From Duganella sp. 1224 (GTDB lineage: Bacteria > Pseudomonadota > Gammaproteobacteria > Burkholderiales > Burkholderiaceae_D): DNA of 64,000 nucleotides. Both the position numbers and the translations under genes were made by a program. The notes under the pieces are model-generated. The model was not told the origin of the DNA, searched no databases, and was given only the letters and a program-made list of their open reading frames with translations. Below are positions 51,283 to 59,513 of this stretch, piece after piece. The stretch covers positions 124,001 to 188,000 of the forward strand of contig NZ_JACBYS010000005.1 in assembly GCF_013408245.1 (NCBI RefSeq), read 5' to 3'. Within the stretch, counting starts at the first letter, position 1; every line of letters begins with the position of its first letter.

Positions 51283-52120
51283 AGGCGCGGTTGAACGCCG
51301 CCTCGGACTGATAACCGACCGCCTCGCCGACGGCACCGGCCGGCTGGCCGGCGTCCAGCAGGCGGGCGGCGCGCGCCATGCGCAGCTGCGTCAGCACGTC
51401 GGCCGGCGTGGCATTGGCGGCCTGCTTGAACAGGCGCGCGAAGGTGGCGCGCGACATGTGGCTGGCGTCGGCCAGGTCTTCCAGCGTCCACGGTTTTTCC
51501 GGCGCGGTCAGCATGCCGTTGATGGCGGCCTGCAGGCGCCGCTCGGCCAGCACGCCAAACAGGCCGGGCACCGTCAGCGCCTGCTCCAGCCAGGTGCGGA
51601 TCAGCAGCGCGAACAGCGCCGACGCCAGCTGGCGGATGATGGCTTCCGAGCCGCCGCGCGGCGTTTCCGCCTCTTCGTGCAGCATGCGCAGCAGGTGGCG
51701 CAGGCTTTGCGCGTCCGGACGGCCGGCGGTGCGCACCACCAGCACGTCCGGCAGCGCCGCCAGCAGGCCGCCGCCGCCGTCGGCGTCGAAGCGGAATTCG
51801 CCGCACAGGATGTCGGTCTGCGGGCCGTCGCCGTCGTTGCCTTCAAAGCGCAGCAGTCCGGGCGCGCTGTGCGTGGGCGAGGCTTGCGCCGGGTCGCCGA
51901 TGTGCAGCCGGTGCGCGTGGCCGTGCGGGAAGACGATGATGTCGCCGGTCTGCAGCGTCTGGCCGTCGGTCTGCGCCTCGCCGCGCACGATCAGGTGGTA
52001 GGGGGCGACGCCGTGCGGCGCGCCTTCATGGTCGAGCACCCACGGCGCGCCGAAGCGGCAGCGCACGTCCAGCGCGGTGCGCACGGGGTACAGGGAGAGC
52101 AGGTGGCTGAGTGGGTCCAT
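51227..52120 (-). CDS. AraC family transcriptional regulator (cupin_6 type)
   Basis: 297 residues. The N-terminal cupin domain (GDIIVFPHGHAHRLH, DILCGEFRFD) and the C-terminal double helix-turn-helix (WTLEDLADASHMSRATFARLFKQAANATPADVLTQLRMARAARLL, GYQSEAAFNRAFKRQYGVGPGAYRR) are complete. It is divergent from the carboxymuconolactone decarboxylase-like gene by 113 bases and probably controls it, a common pairing. Its 3' end overlaps the ferredoxin gene by 56 bases. Confidence 0.92.
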   Translation of the reverse strand: MDPLSHLLSLYPVRTALDVRCRFGAPWVLDHEGAPHGVAPYHLIVRGEAQTDGQTLQTGDIIVFPHGHAHRLHIGDPAQASPTHSAPGLLRFEGNDGDGPQTDILCGEFRFDADGGGGLLAALPDVLVVRTAGRPDAQSLRHLLRMLHEEAETPRGGSEAIIRQLASALFALLIRTWLEQALTVPGLFGVLAERRLQAAINGMLTAPEKPWTLEDLADASHMSRATFARLFKQAANATPADVLTQLRMARAARLLDAGQPAGAVGEAVGYQSEAAFNRAFKRQYGVGPGAYRRRAPE

Positions 52121-52233
52121 AAGTCAGAGATGAGACGATGGAGCAAATTATAGAGCATTTGAGGTATTCATCATCGCACCTTGCGCGCCTACACTGTTTC
52201 CCATGCAAACACACTTTTGAAAGGAAACACATC

Positions 52234-52770
52234 ATGTCCCGTCTGTTCACCCAACCTGTCTCGGCAGCCACCGGCCACGCTGCCCAACTGTTCACCGCCA
52301 TCAAAGGCGCGATCGGCAAGGTGCCAAACGCCTATGTCGGCATCGGCACCAACAGCCCGGTGGCGCTGGAAGCTGCGCTGAACCTGGATGGCGCGCTGCG
52401 CAAAAGCAGCTTGAGCGCGAAGGAAATCGAAGTGATCAAGCTGGCCGTCAGCCAGGATGCGCAATGTGACTACTGCCTGGCCGCGCACACGCTGATGGGC
52501 GGCAAGGCCGGCCTGAGCGCGGACGCCATCGTCGGCGTGCGCCACGGCACCGCCAGCGGCGACGCGCGCCTGGATGCGCTGGCCAGCTTCGTGCACAGCG
52601 TGGTGACCACCAGCGGCGACGTGCCGGCCAACGTGGTGCTGGCCGTGAAGCAAGCCGGCTACAGCGACGCGCAGATCGTCGACACGCTGCTGGCGATCAC
52701 GTCGATCACGTTCACCAACCTGTTCAACCGGGTCAACGTGACCGAGATCGACTTCCCGCGCGCCGCCTGA
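52234..52770 (+). CDS. Carboxymuconolactone decarboxylase/AhpD-like protein
   Basis: 178 residues from MSRLFTQPVSAATGHAAQLF, with AAAGGAAA upstream. The AhpD-type redox motif CDYCLAAH (C-x2-C-x3-H) near residue 77 indicates alkylhydroperoxidase-like or thiol-disulfide activity. The helical pattern (FVHSVVTTSGDVP, AGYSDAQIVDTLLAITSITFTNLFNRVN) matches the family. A single gene behind the divergent AraC regulator; likely induced by oxidative or electrophile stress. Confidence 0.9.
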   Translation: MSRLFTQPVSAATGHAAQLFTAIKGAIGKVPNAYVGIGTNSPVALEAALNLDGALRKSSLSAKEIEVIKLAVSQDAQCDYCLAAHTLMGGKAGLSADAIVGVRHGTASGDARLDALASFVHSVVTTSGDVPANVVLAVKQAGYSDAQIVDTLLAITSITFTNLFNRVNVTEIDFPRAA

Positions 52771-52781
52771 CGGTCGCCCGC

Positions 52782-52871
52782 CGTCATTCCGGCGCAGGCC
52801 GGAATCCATGGAAGGCGTGCGCTTCTGCCAGGCGTGCGTTCCATGGGTTCCGGCTTGCGCCGGAACGACGG
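52782..52871. repeat. Dispersed intergenic repeat, family 2, copy 2
   Basis: A 90-bp unit with inverted ends: CGTCATTCCGGCGCAGGCC at the left and CCGGCTTGCGCCGGAACGACGG at the right in shortened form (about 20 bases each pair with each other). It contains inner inverted CCATGG blocks. It occupies nearly the whole gap between the AhpD-like gene and the next, convergent gene. Confidence 0.75.
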
Positions 52872-52877
52872 GGTGGG

Positions 52878-53189
52878 TTACTCCTCGCCGGGCTTGCGCA
52901 GGCGCTGCAGCAGCGCTTCGGTGCTATCGCTCAGCGGCACGCCGTGGCGGCGCAGCAGCTGGATGTTGAGCACCAGGTTCTCCAACACCAGCTTGGCCGC
53001 CACGGCCAGCAGCGTCAGTTGCTTATCCTCCTCACTGAAATTCTCCATCGCGTCGGCCATCTCGCACAGGTGGTTGGAGATGAGGCCGCGCAGCTCGTGC
53101 TCGTCGAACGGCAGGTCGGCGAAATCGATGGGATCTTCCTTTTCCACTTCCTGCATCAGCAGTTCCAGTTCTTGCGGCGTAATCGACAT
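52878..53189 (-). CDS. Small acidic protein of unknown function
   Basis: 103 residues from MSITPQELELLMQEVEKEDPIDF, chosen for GGAG six bases before the ATG. It is acidic and predicted helical (HLCEMADAMENFSEEDKQLTLLAVAAKLVLENLVLNIQLL), without signal peptide or membrane helix. I do not recognise the family. It is divergent by 61 bases from the MoaD/ThiS-like gene. Confidence 0.75.
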   Translation of the reverse strand: MSITPQELELLMQEVEKEDPIDFADLPFDEHELRGLISNHLCEMADAMENFSEEDKQLTLLAVAAKLVLENLVLNIQLLRRHGVPLSDSTEALLQRLRKPGEE

Positions 53190-53250
53190 GCAGGACTCCA
53201 TTGATTGAGGCGATTTCATTTTAGCGCCAATCGGCATAGAATCGGTTCGC

Positions 53251-53520
53251 ATGGCGCATCTCATCTTCACACAACAATTAGGGCGCTTCATGACCGTGCC
53301 GCAGGTGGAGACCGATGCGGCCAACCTGCGCGGCGCCCTGGACGCGTGCTTTGCCGACCACCCGCGGCTGCGCGGCTACGTGCTCGACGAGCAGGGACAC
53401 CTGCGCGAAAACGTGGTCATCTTCATCGACGGCCAGCGCGCCCGCGATCCCCGGCGGCTCGATGATGTTCTGGCGCCACAATCCCACGTCTATATTCTGC
53501 AAGCTCTGTCAGGAGGCTGA
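53251..53520 (+). CDS. MoaD/ThiS-like ubiquitin-fold protein
   Basis: 89 residues. The sequence has the beta-grasp pattern of MoaD/ThiS proteins and ends in LSGG, the diglycine needed for C-terminal adenylation and thiocarboxylate formation. It ends two bases before a gene for an Asp-box repeat protein, with the latter's ribosome site (AGGAGG) inside its 3' end. No molybdopterin or thiamine genes are near, so it is not the housekeeping MoaD or ThiS. Confidence 0.82.
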   Translation: MAHLIFTQQLGRFMTVPQVETDAANLRGALDACFADHPRLRGYVLDEQGHLRENVVIFIDGQRARDPRRLDDVLAPQSHVYILQALSGG

Positions 53521-53522
53521 CC

Positions 53523-54614
53523 ATGTCCGACCGCGCCTACATCGCCACCCGCAAGGGGCTGTTCGAAGCCTACCGCACGCACGAGGCGTGGCTGCTGGAC
53601 CAGCAGCATTTCCTCGGCGATCCGGTGTCGATGGTGCTGCCGGACCGGCGCGACGGCACGCTGTACGCGGCGCTCAACCTCGGCCATTTCGGCGCCAAGC
53701 TGCACCGGCGCGATGCCGGCAGCAATGACTGGGTCGAGGTGGCGGCGCCAGCCTTCCCGGAAAAGCCGGCCGACAGCGGCGATCCGGTCGAGTGGAAAGT
53801 AAGGCAGATCTGGTCGCTGGCGGCCGGCGGGCCGGACCAGCCGGGCGTGCTGTGGGCCGGCACGCTGCCGGGCGGCCTGTTCCGTTCCGACGACCGCGGC
53901 GACAGCTGGCGGCTGGTGGAGGGGCTGTGGAATGTGCCGGAGCGGGCGCAGTGGATGGGCGGCGGCTACGATGTGCCGGGCATCCACAGCATCTGCGTCG
54001 ATCCGCGTGACAGCAACGCGGTGCTGGTCGGCGTGTCCTGCGGCGGCGCCTGGCTGACCGGGGATGGCGGCGCCAGCTGGACGCTGCGCGCCCGGGGCAT
54101 GGTGGCCAGCTACATGCCGCCCGAGCTGCAAACGTCAGAAGCGGTGCAGGACCCGCACCGCATCGTGCGCTGCGCGGGCGAGCCGGACAAGTTGTGGTGC
54201 CAGCATCACAACGGCATCTGGCGCAGCGTCGACAACGGCGCGCTGTGGACCGAGGTCAAGCCGGCGGCGCCGGTGTCGAATTTCGGCTTCGTCACCGCCG
54301 TGCACCCGCGCGATGGCGAGACGGCGTGGTTTGTGCCGGCCGAGGCGGACAGCAAGCGGATCCCGCCGCACGCCTCGCTGGCGGTCACGCGCACCACCGA
54401 CGGCGGCGCTCACTTCACCGCCTGGCGTGGCGGCCTGCCGCACGCGCAGTGCTACGACCTGGTGTACCGGCACGGGCTGGCGGTCAGCGATGACGGCCAG
54501 ATTTTGCTGATGGGCTCGACCACCGGCGGGGCCTGGGTGTCGGAGGATGGCGGCGGCCAGTGGCAGGCGATCTCCACCCACCTGCCGCCGATTTACGCGG
54601 TGGCGTTCGCGTAG
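53523..54614 (+). CDS. Asp-box (BNR) repeat beta-propeller protein paired with MoaD-like gene
   Basis: 363 residues with no signal peptide, so probably cytoplasmic. Four Asp-box motifs are visible: SDDRGDSW, TGDGGASW, TTDGGAHF and SEDGGGQW, as in sialidases and Vps10-like propellers. No sialidase catalytic residues can be identified with confidence. The 2-base gap to the MoaD-like gene and shared orientation suggest they act together; the biochemical link is unknown. Its 3' end overlaps the convergent TetR gene by 22 bases. Confidence 0.82.
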   Translation: MSDRAYIATRKGLFEAYRTHEAWLLDQQHFLGDPVSMVLPDRRDGTLYAALNLGHFGAKLHRRDAGSNDWVEVAAPAFPEKPADSGDPVEWKVRQIWSLAAGGPDQPGVLWAGTLPGGLFRSDDRGDSWRLVEGLWNVPERAQWMGGGYDVPGIHSICVDPRDSNAVLVGVSCGGAWLTGDGGASWTLRARGMVASYMPPELQTSEAVQDPHRIVRCAGEPDKLWCQHHNGIWRSVDNGALWTEVKPAAPVSNFGFVTAVHPRDGETAWFVPAEADSKRIPPHASLAVTRTTDGGAHFTAWRGGLPHAQCYDLVYRHGLAVSDDGQILLMGSTTGGAWVSEDGGGQWQAISTHLPPIYAVAFA

Positions 54615-55207
54615 GACAGGAACATCTCGACGGTGGCGTCGACCACCTTGCGCTGCGTTTCCGCGTCCAGTGGCGGCTGGTTCAGCGTCACTTGCGGCCA
54701 GAAGGCGAAGGTCTTCAGATTCCCTTGCAGCATTTGCGAGGCCAGCACCGGATCGGCGCGGGTCAGCTGGCCGTCGGCCTGCGCGGCGCGCAGCCAGGTG
54801 GTGATGGCTTCTTCCTTCTCGGTCAGGCGCGCCACCATTTCCTGCGCCCGCGCCGGCGAGTGGATGGCTTCGGCGATGGCCACGCGCGCCAGGTCGAGGA
54901 AGTAGCCGTCCTGCAGCATGTCCATCTTATTGTTCAGCAACTGGTGCAACTGGTCGCGCAGCGGCCTGGCCGGGTCGTAGGGCGGCGGCGGCATGGCGGC
55001 GGTGCTGCTCCACAATTCATGCAATATTTGCGCGAACAGTTCGTCTTTACTGGGGAAATGGTTGTAGACGGTGCGCTTGGAAACGCCGGCCGTGGCGGCG
55101 ATCTTGTCCATGCTGGTGGCTTCGAAGCCGGTCGCGCGAAACTCGGCGATTGCCGCATCGACAATGGCCTGGCGCTTGCGGTCGGTCAGTTTAAGGGGCG
55201 CGTTCAT
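54593..55207 (-). CDS. TetR family transcriptional regulator
   Basis: 204 residues. The N-terminal helix-turn-helix is typical (RQAIVDAAIAEFRATGFEATSMDKIAATAGVSKRTVYNHFPSKDELFAQIL), followed by a helical ligand domain of the AefR-like group. It is divergent from the MBL hydrolase gene, with a palindromic site between them, so it probably represses that gene and itself. Confidence 0.92.
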   Translation of the reverse strand: MNAPLKLTDRKRQAIVDAAIAEFRATGFEATSMDKIAATAGVSKRTVYNHFPSKDELFAQILHELWSSTAAMPPPPYDPARPLRDQLHQLLNNKMDMLQDGYFLDLARVAIAEAIHSPARAQEMVARLTEKEEAITTWLRAAQADGQLTRADPVLASQMLQGNLKTFAFWPQVTLNQPPLDAETQRKVVDATVEMFLSYANATA

Positions 55208-55250
55208 GGCTTTATTTTACACCGGCTAGTTTACTTTTCTCAAAACTGGA

Positions 55251-55265
55251 ACTACACTGTGTAGT
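55251..55265. promoter_or_regulatory. Candidate TetR operator
   Basis: ACTACAC-T-GTGTAGT, perfect 7-bp arms round one central base, midway between the TetR gene and the ATG at 55294. Confidence 0.65.
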
Positions 55266-55293
55266 GTACATTTTAAATCGCAGGAGCGCCATC

Positions 55294-55385
55294 ATGACTT
55301 TTCCATCCGCCGTCGATAGCCTGGATACCCTGTCCGTCCCCAGCGCGCCGCGCAGCCCGACGGCCGTTTCCGCAATCCGGTCAAG
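55294..55385 (+). other. Displaced 5' end of MBL hydrolase gene (apparent frameshift)
   Basis: An ATG at 55294 with AGGAG upstream is the natural start behind the TetR operator, but its frame runs into unrelated sequence. The hydrolase frame, open from 55320, encodes a plausible family N-terminus (PQRAAQPDGRFRNPVKMHKM) before the first in-frame ATG at 55386. Joining them needs a shift of one base between about 55317 and 55385: the sequence is one base short, or two in excess. It may be a genuine mutation or a sequence error. Confidence 0.6.
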
Positions 55386-56357
55386 ATGCACAAGATGGGC
55401 TTGTTCAAATCGCTGGGCATCATGTTGCGCTTCATGTTCGACAAGCCGAAAGACACCGTGCCCTCGCTCCCGATTCCCGTTCACGCGATCACGCAGCAGC
55501 AGTTATTGGATGCTCCGGATCGCAGCCTGTTCCGCCTCGGCCACTCGACGGTGCTACTCAAGCTCAACGGCAATTTCTGGCTGACCGATCCGGTGTTTTC
55601 CGAGCGCGCGTCGCCGGTGCAGTGGGCCGGGCCGCAGCGCTTCCACCAGCCGCCGATCAGCATCGATGAGCTGCCGCCGATCAAGGGCGTGATCCTGTCG
55701 CATGACCATTATGATCACCTGGACTACGCGGCAGTGAAGCAGTTGGCCGGCAAGACCGAGCATTTCATCACCACGCTGGGCGTGGGCGACCGCCTGGTTG
55801 CGTGGGGCATCCCGGCGAAGAAGGTGCAGCAGCTGAGCTGGTGGCAGAGCACCTATGTGGCGGGCGTGAAGCTGGTGGCAACGCCGGCGCAGCATTTCTC
55901 CGGCCGTGGCCTGGGCGACCGCAACAAGACGCTGTGGGCGTCGTTTGTGATCGAGGATCGCGACGTTCGGATCTTCTTCAGTGGCGATAGCGGCTATTTC
56001 GATGGTTTCAAGGAGATCGGCCGGCGTTATGGCCCGTTCGACCTGACCATGGTGGAAACCGGCGCCTATGATCCGCAATGGCCGGATGTGCACATGCAGC
56101 CGGAGGAGTCCTTGCAGGCGCACATCGATTTGCAGGGCAAGGTGCTGCTGCCGATTCATAACGGGACGTTCGACCTGTCGCTGCATGCGTGGCACGATCC
56201 GTTCGACCGCATCGCCCAGCTGGCCGAGGAGCGCCGGTTGCCGATCGCCACGCCGGAAATCGGCCAGCCGCTGGATATCCTGCAGCCGCACGCAGAGACC
56301 AAATGGTGGGAGCCGCTGGCGCAGCGGGAAGCCGCCGCAGCGGCCGCGCACGCCTGA
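55386..56357 (+). CDS. MBL-fold hydrolase (NAPE-PLD/UlaG-like), 5' end probably frameshifted
   Basis: 323 residues from the first in-frame ATG, which has no ribosome-binding site. The metal motif HDHYDHLD (HxHxDH), the later His in TPAQHFSGRG, the Asp in FSGDSGYFDG and the His in LPIHNGTF complete the MBL site. The FRLGHSTVLLKLNGNFWLTDPVF opening is typical of N-acyl-phosphatidylethanolamine phospholipase D-like proteins. The intended start is likely at 55294 in another frame. Regulated by the divergent TetR. Its stop abuts the stop of the next convergent gene. Confidence 0.85.
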   Translation: MHKMGLFKSLGIMLRFMFDKPKDTVPSLPIPVHAITQQQLLDAPDRSLFRLGHSTVLLKLNGNFWLTDPVFSERASPVQWAGPQRFHQPPISIDELPPIKGVILSHDHYDHLDYAAVKQLAGKTEHFITTLGVGDRLVAWGIPAKKVQQLSWWQSTYVAGVKLVATPAQHFSGRGLGDRNKTLWASFVIEDRDVRIFFSGDSGYFDGFKEIGRRYGPFDLTMVETGAYDPQWPDVHMQPEESLQAHIDLQGKVLLPIHNGTFDLSLHAWHDPFDRIAQLAEERRLPIATPEIGQPLDILQPHAETKWWEPLAQREAAAAAAHA

Positions 56358-56696
56358 TCAGGCGGTGATGTTGATGAACTTGCCGATGGTCTGGCCGAGC
56401 GTGTTGATCTGAGGCTTGGGCACGGCCAGTTCCGGCGGTAGCTGCTGCTCGGAACGCGGCGGGTTTTCGATGGCGCGGGGGAGATTGACCGTGGGCAGCG
56501 GCTTTTGCGCCGCTTGCGTGGCTTGGTTGCTGTCGCGTTGGTTGTCGGCCAGCGTTTGTTTGTCCTTGGCCAATTGGTCGCGGCTGGCTTCCAGCCGGTC
56601 CGCGTCTTCGTTCACGCGCACCTGATCGCGCTGTACCTGCCTTTCAGCCTGTACAACCGATGCTTGCAGCGCGTTGATCGAGGACAGCGAGGGCAC
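56358..56696 (-). CDS. Small coiled-coil protein of unknown function
   Basis: 112 residues from a GTG start with GAGG upstream. Residues 10-60 form a predicted coiled coil rich in Q, R, D and A (VVQAERQVQRDQVRVNEDADRLEASRD...), and the C-terminal half is Pro-rich. No signal peptide. I recognise no named family, though short proteins starting MxSxSSINALQ occur in related bacteria. It converges on the MBL gene with no gap. Confidence 0.7.
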   Translation of the reverse strand: MPSLSSINALQASVVQAERQVQRDQVRVNEDADRLEASRDQLAKDKQTLADNQRDSNQATQAAQKPLPTVNLPRAIENPPRSEQQLPPELAVPKPQINTLGQTIGKFINITA

Positions 56697-56786
56697 GGTG
56701 AATTCCTCTTCCGCAGATGATGGGCAGGTTTATTGTAGATTAGACCATGGAATTGGAAAAGGCAAGCAGACCCGCACGGCCATGCA

Positions 56787-56814
56787 GGGTCGGACCCTGT
56801 ACGGGGGCCGACCC
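56787..56814. repeat. Dispersed intergenic repeat, family 1, copy C (degenerate)
   Basis: A 28-base imperfect palindrome (gggtcggaccctgt/acgggggccgaccc) matching the palindromic core of copies A and B, preceded by a CCCGCAC-containing stretch also found in them. It lies between the small coiled-coil gene and the end of the TonB receptor gene. The gap 56697-56860 contains nothing else I recognise. Confidence 0.6.
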
Positions 56815-56860
56815 TTAAGTGGTGACGCTGATGTCGAGGCAACTGCGTGCGGGTGGTGTC

Positions 56861-59326
56861 TTAGAAGCGGTACAGCAGCGACGCTTCCCACGTGCGGCCA
56901 AACAACGGCCGCGCATTGATCGGCCCCACATTGCCCGTCGTCAGACGCGAATTGCCCTCGGTCAGGCCCAACTCGTTGTTGAGGTTGGTCCCGGCCAGGC
57001 GCACTTCGATCTTGTCGCCAAACGAGAACAGCACGCCCGCGTCCACCGTGCGGTACGACGGCAGGTACTGCGTGTTCAACTGGTCCGCCCAGCGCTCGCC
57101 AATCGAGGTGTAGGTCGCGTACAGCTTGGCCGAGTTGCCGTCGCCGAACGGAATACGGTAGGTCGGCGTGAAGCGGAATTGCAGCTTCGGCTGGCGCTGC
57201 ACGACTTTGCCCGCCGTCTCGGGATTGTCCTTGTACTCCGACTTCTGGTAATCACCGGTCAGCGACAATTGCAGGTTCTCGATCGGACGCACCGCCACCT
57301 CGAACTCCAGGCCGTTGCCCTTGGAACCGCTGGTGCGGTGCAGTTCGGTGCCGTCGGTGAGGATCTGGGTGAACGCGATACCATCAAAATCCGTGTGGAA
57401 GGCGTTGATATACGCGGTGTAGAACGGCGTAGCCGTCTTGAAGCCGATCTCGTACTGGCTCACCTTGGGCGTCGGCAGGAAGTTGCGGTCGTTCACATTG
57501 GCCTGGGTGCCGGCGCCGCGCATGTCGTCGAACGAGATGAAGGTGTGGCCGCGGTTGGCGCGCACGAATACCGAGCTGTTGGCCGCCAGCTTGTAGTTGC
57601 CGCCGATGGTGAACGAATTGGCGCTGTCGGTGCGGCTCAGGTAGGTGTTGGAACCGTTCGGCATCGAGGTGCCGTTGTTGTACACGGTCAGCACGTTGTT
57701 GTCGGTGTCGCCGGACGACAGGTTGGAGATGGTGCCGCTGATCTTCTGCTGTTCGTGGCGGATGCCGGCGTCCACCTTGATCTTGTCGTTGATCTGCCAT
57801 TCGTCCGAAATGAAGCCGGCGGTATTGCGGCCGTCATACGAGGCCACCGGCGCGAAGTTGACCGGGCCGTCGGTGCCGTTCTTCGACACCACCACGCCGT
57901 TGTTCAGCGTGACATTGATCAGGCTGGCTTGCGGCTGGGCGGTCATCAGGTGGCTGTTGCCCAGATACCAGACGTCGTGCGACGAGTAGTCGGCAAAGTA
58001 GCCGCCCACGGTGATGGTGTTGCCCTTGAACAGTTCCTTGCTGACGCGCAGCTCGTCGGTGAACGATTTCAGCTTTTTCTCCACTGCCCACAAGCCGGCC
58101 TGCACCACCTGCTGGTTGCCGGCCACGGCGCCGCCGTGCACGTAGGAGGCCGTGCCCGAAGTCGCCGGGCCGCCGGCCGCTGCCACCAGCGCCGGGTTGC
58201 TGTTGGCCGAGGCGATGGCCTGGCTGATGTAGTCGCTCATCGACAGCGGGTTGTTGCCGGTGAACATGGCGATGGTGTTCATGTCGCCGTCAAAGCGGTT
58301 GAACTTGTTGGAGATGCTCCAATCGCCGACTTTCTGGTCGAAGTCGGCGCCAAACACGGTGGCCTTCAGGCCACGGCCGTCTCCCAGGTCCTTGGTCAGC
58401 GTCTTGCCGGGACCGGCTTCGATGGTGAAGTTGCGCATCTCGCCGCTCATCAGCGTGCCGGTCAGCGGGTCAAAGCCGGGGAAAGCGGAGATGGTGCGGC
58501 CGCCGTTGCTGGAAATCAGCGGTACGCCGGTGTAGAAGGCGTTCTTGTCGTCGGTGTTGCGCGCGTACAGGGTCAGCTTGCCCTGGTCGAGGTTGCGCGT
58601 CAGCGTGGCGGTGATCTGGTGGCCATCGTCGGCCGGGAAGCCGGCGTCGCGCACGCCGTCGGTCTTGCGGTAGAAGCCGCCGACCGAGCCGTACCAGCCA
58701 TCGCTGATCTTGCCGCCGTAGTACATGTCGACGCGGCGCAGGCTGCCGGTGCCGGTGGTGAAGCGCACCGTGCCTTCCGGCGTGTCGGTGCCTTCCTTCA
58801 GGATGAAGTTCATGGTGGCGCCCGGCTGGCCGTTGGACCAGATGGTCGACGGGCCGCCACGCAGCACTTCCACGCGCTCGACCGTGTCGTCCAGGCGGAA
58901 GGCCGACGAGCCTTCAAAGAACGACAGCGTCGGCGGCGGGTAGATCGGGTTGCCCATCAGCTGCACCGAGACGAACGGCGAGTCGGAACCCGACGGGAAG
59001 CCGCGCACCTCGATGTTGGCGCCGGACTGGCCGCCGGTCGATTCCGCGTACACGCCCGGCACGATTTTCATGATGTCGGCGGTGCTGCTGGGCGCGGCCT
59101 GCTTCAGTTGCTCTTCGTTGGCGGTGGTGATCGAGAAGGCGGAGTCGACCTTGCGCACGCCGCGCGCCGAGGCCACGCCGGTCACCACGACCTGCTGGAT
59201 TTCTTTGGAAACTTCTTTGGACGGTTCGGCGGCCGGGGCTTCAGCGGTCTGGGCCTGGGCGGCGCTCTGGTTGACAAGGATCAGGACGGCGGCCGCGATG
59301 GCCGAGGGCAGGAACGGGTTTTTCAT
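56861..59326 (-). CDS. TonB-dependent receptor of the alpha-glucoside locus
   Basis: 821 residues. A signal peptide ending AAQAQ is followed by the TonB box region (EIQQVVVTGVASARGVRKVDSAFSITTANEEQLKQ) and the plug (STADIMKIVPGVYAESTGGQSGANIEVRGFPSG, VERVEVLRGGPSTIWSNGQPGATMNFI). The barrel ends ...FGRTWEASLLYRF with a terminal Phe. Divergent from the LacI gene by 187 bases that hold two phased operator copies. The plug looks like siderophore receptors, but the linkage to LacI, GH65, pgmB and MFS genes points to a sugar. Confidence 0.92.
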   Translation of the reverse strand: MKNPFLPSAIAAAVLILVNQSAAQAQTAEAPAAEPSKEVSKEIQQVVVTGVASARGVRKVDSAFSITTANEEQLKQAAPSSTADIMKIVPGVYAESTGGQSGANIEVRGFPSGSDSPFVSVQLMGNPIYPPPTLSFFEGSSAFRLDDTVERVEVLRGGPSTIWSNGQPGATMNFILKEGTDTPEGTVRFTTGTGSLRRVDMYYGGKISDGWYGSVGGFYRKTDGVRDAGFPADDGHQITATLTRNLDQGKLTLYARNTDDKNAFYTGVPLISSNGGRTISAFPGFDPLTGTLMSGEMRNFTIEAGPGKTLTKDLGDGRGLKATVFGADFDQKVGDWSISNKFNRFDGDMNTIAMFTGNNPLSMSDYISQAIASANSNPALVAAAGGPATSGTASYVHGGAVAGNQQVVQAGLWAVEKKLKSFTDELRVSKELFKGNTITVGGYFADYSSHDVWYLGNSHLMTAQPQASLINVTLNNGVVVSKNGTDGPVNFAPVASYDGRNTAGFISDEWQINDKIKVDAGIRHEQQKISGTISNLSSGDTDNNVLTVYNNGTSMPNGSNTYLSRTDSANSFTIGGNYKLAANSSVFVRANRGHTFISFDDMRGAGTQANVNDRNFLPTPKVSQYEIGFKTATPFYTAYINAFHTDFDGIAFTQILTDGTELHRTSGSKGNGLEFEVAVRPIENLQLSLTGDYQKSEYKDNPETAGKVVQRQPKLQFRFTPTYRIPFGDGNSAKLYATYTSIGERWADQLNTQYLPSYRTVDAGVLFSFGDKIEVRLAGTNLNNELGLTEGNSRLTTGNVGPINARPLFGRTWEASLLYRF

Positions 59327-59404
59327 CGTGTCTCTTCTTTCTTATAGGGTCTATCGTCTCCCGGAGACAGCGTGCCGCCATCGCCGATTTAGTCATTGAA
59401 ACAA

Positions 59405-59422
59405 GAAATGTTATCGATGTCA
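59405..59422. promoter_or_regulatory. LacI-type operator, copy 1
   Basis: GAAATGTTATCGATGTCA, containing the imperfect palindrome ATGxxATCGATxxCAT. An identical copy follows 21 bases later. Confidence 0.7.
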
Positions 59423-59425
59423 ATT

Positions 59426-59443
59426 GAAATGTTATCGATGTCA
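59426..59443. promoter_or_regulatory. LacI-type operator, copy 2
   Basis: Identical 18 bases to 59405-59422, spaced 21 bases start to start, i.e. two helical turns, so two repressor dimers could sit on one face of the DNA between the divergent receptor and LacI genes. Confidence 0.7.
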
Positions 59444-59513
59444 TTTTTCGCGACAAACGAAAAATTTCTGTCATAATGCGTCCGCAATTGCGCTTTTTGA
59501 CTTGATAACAACG

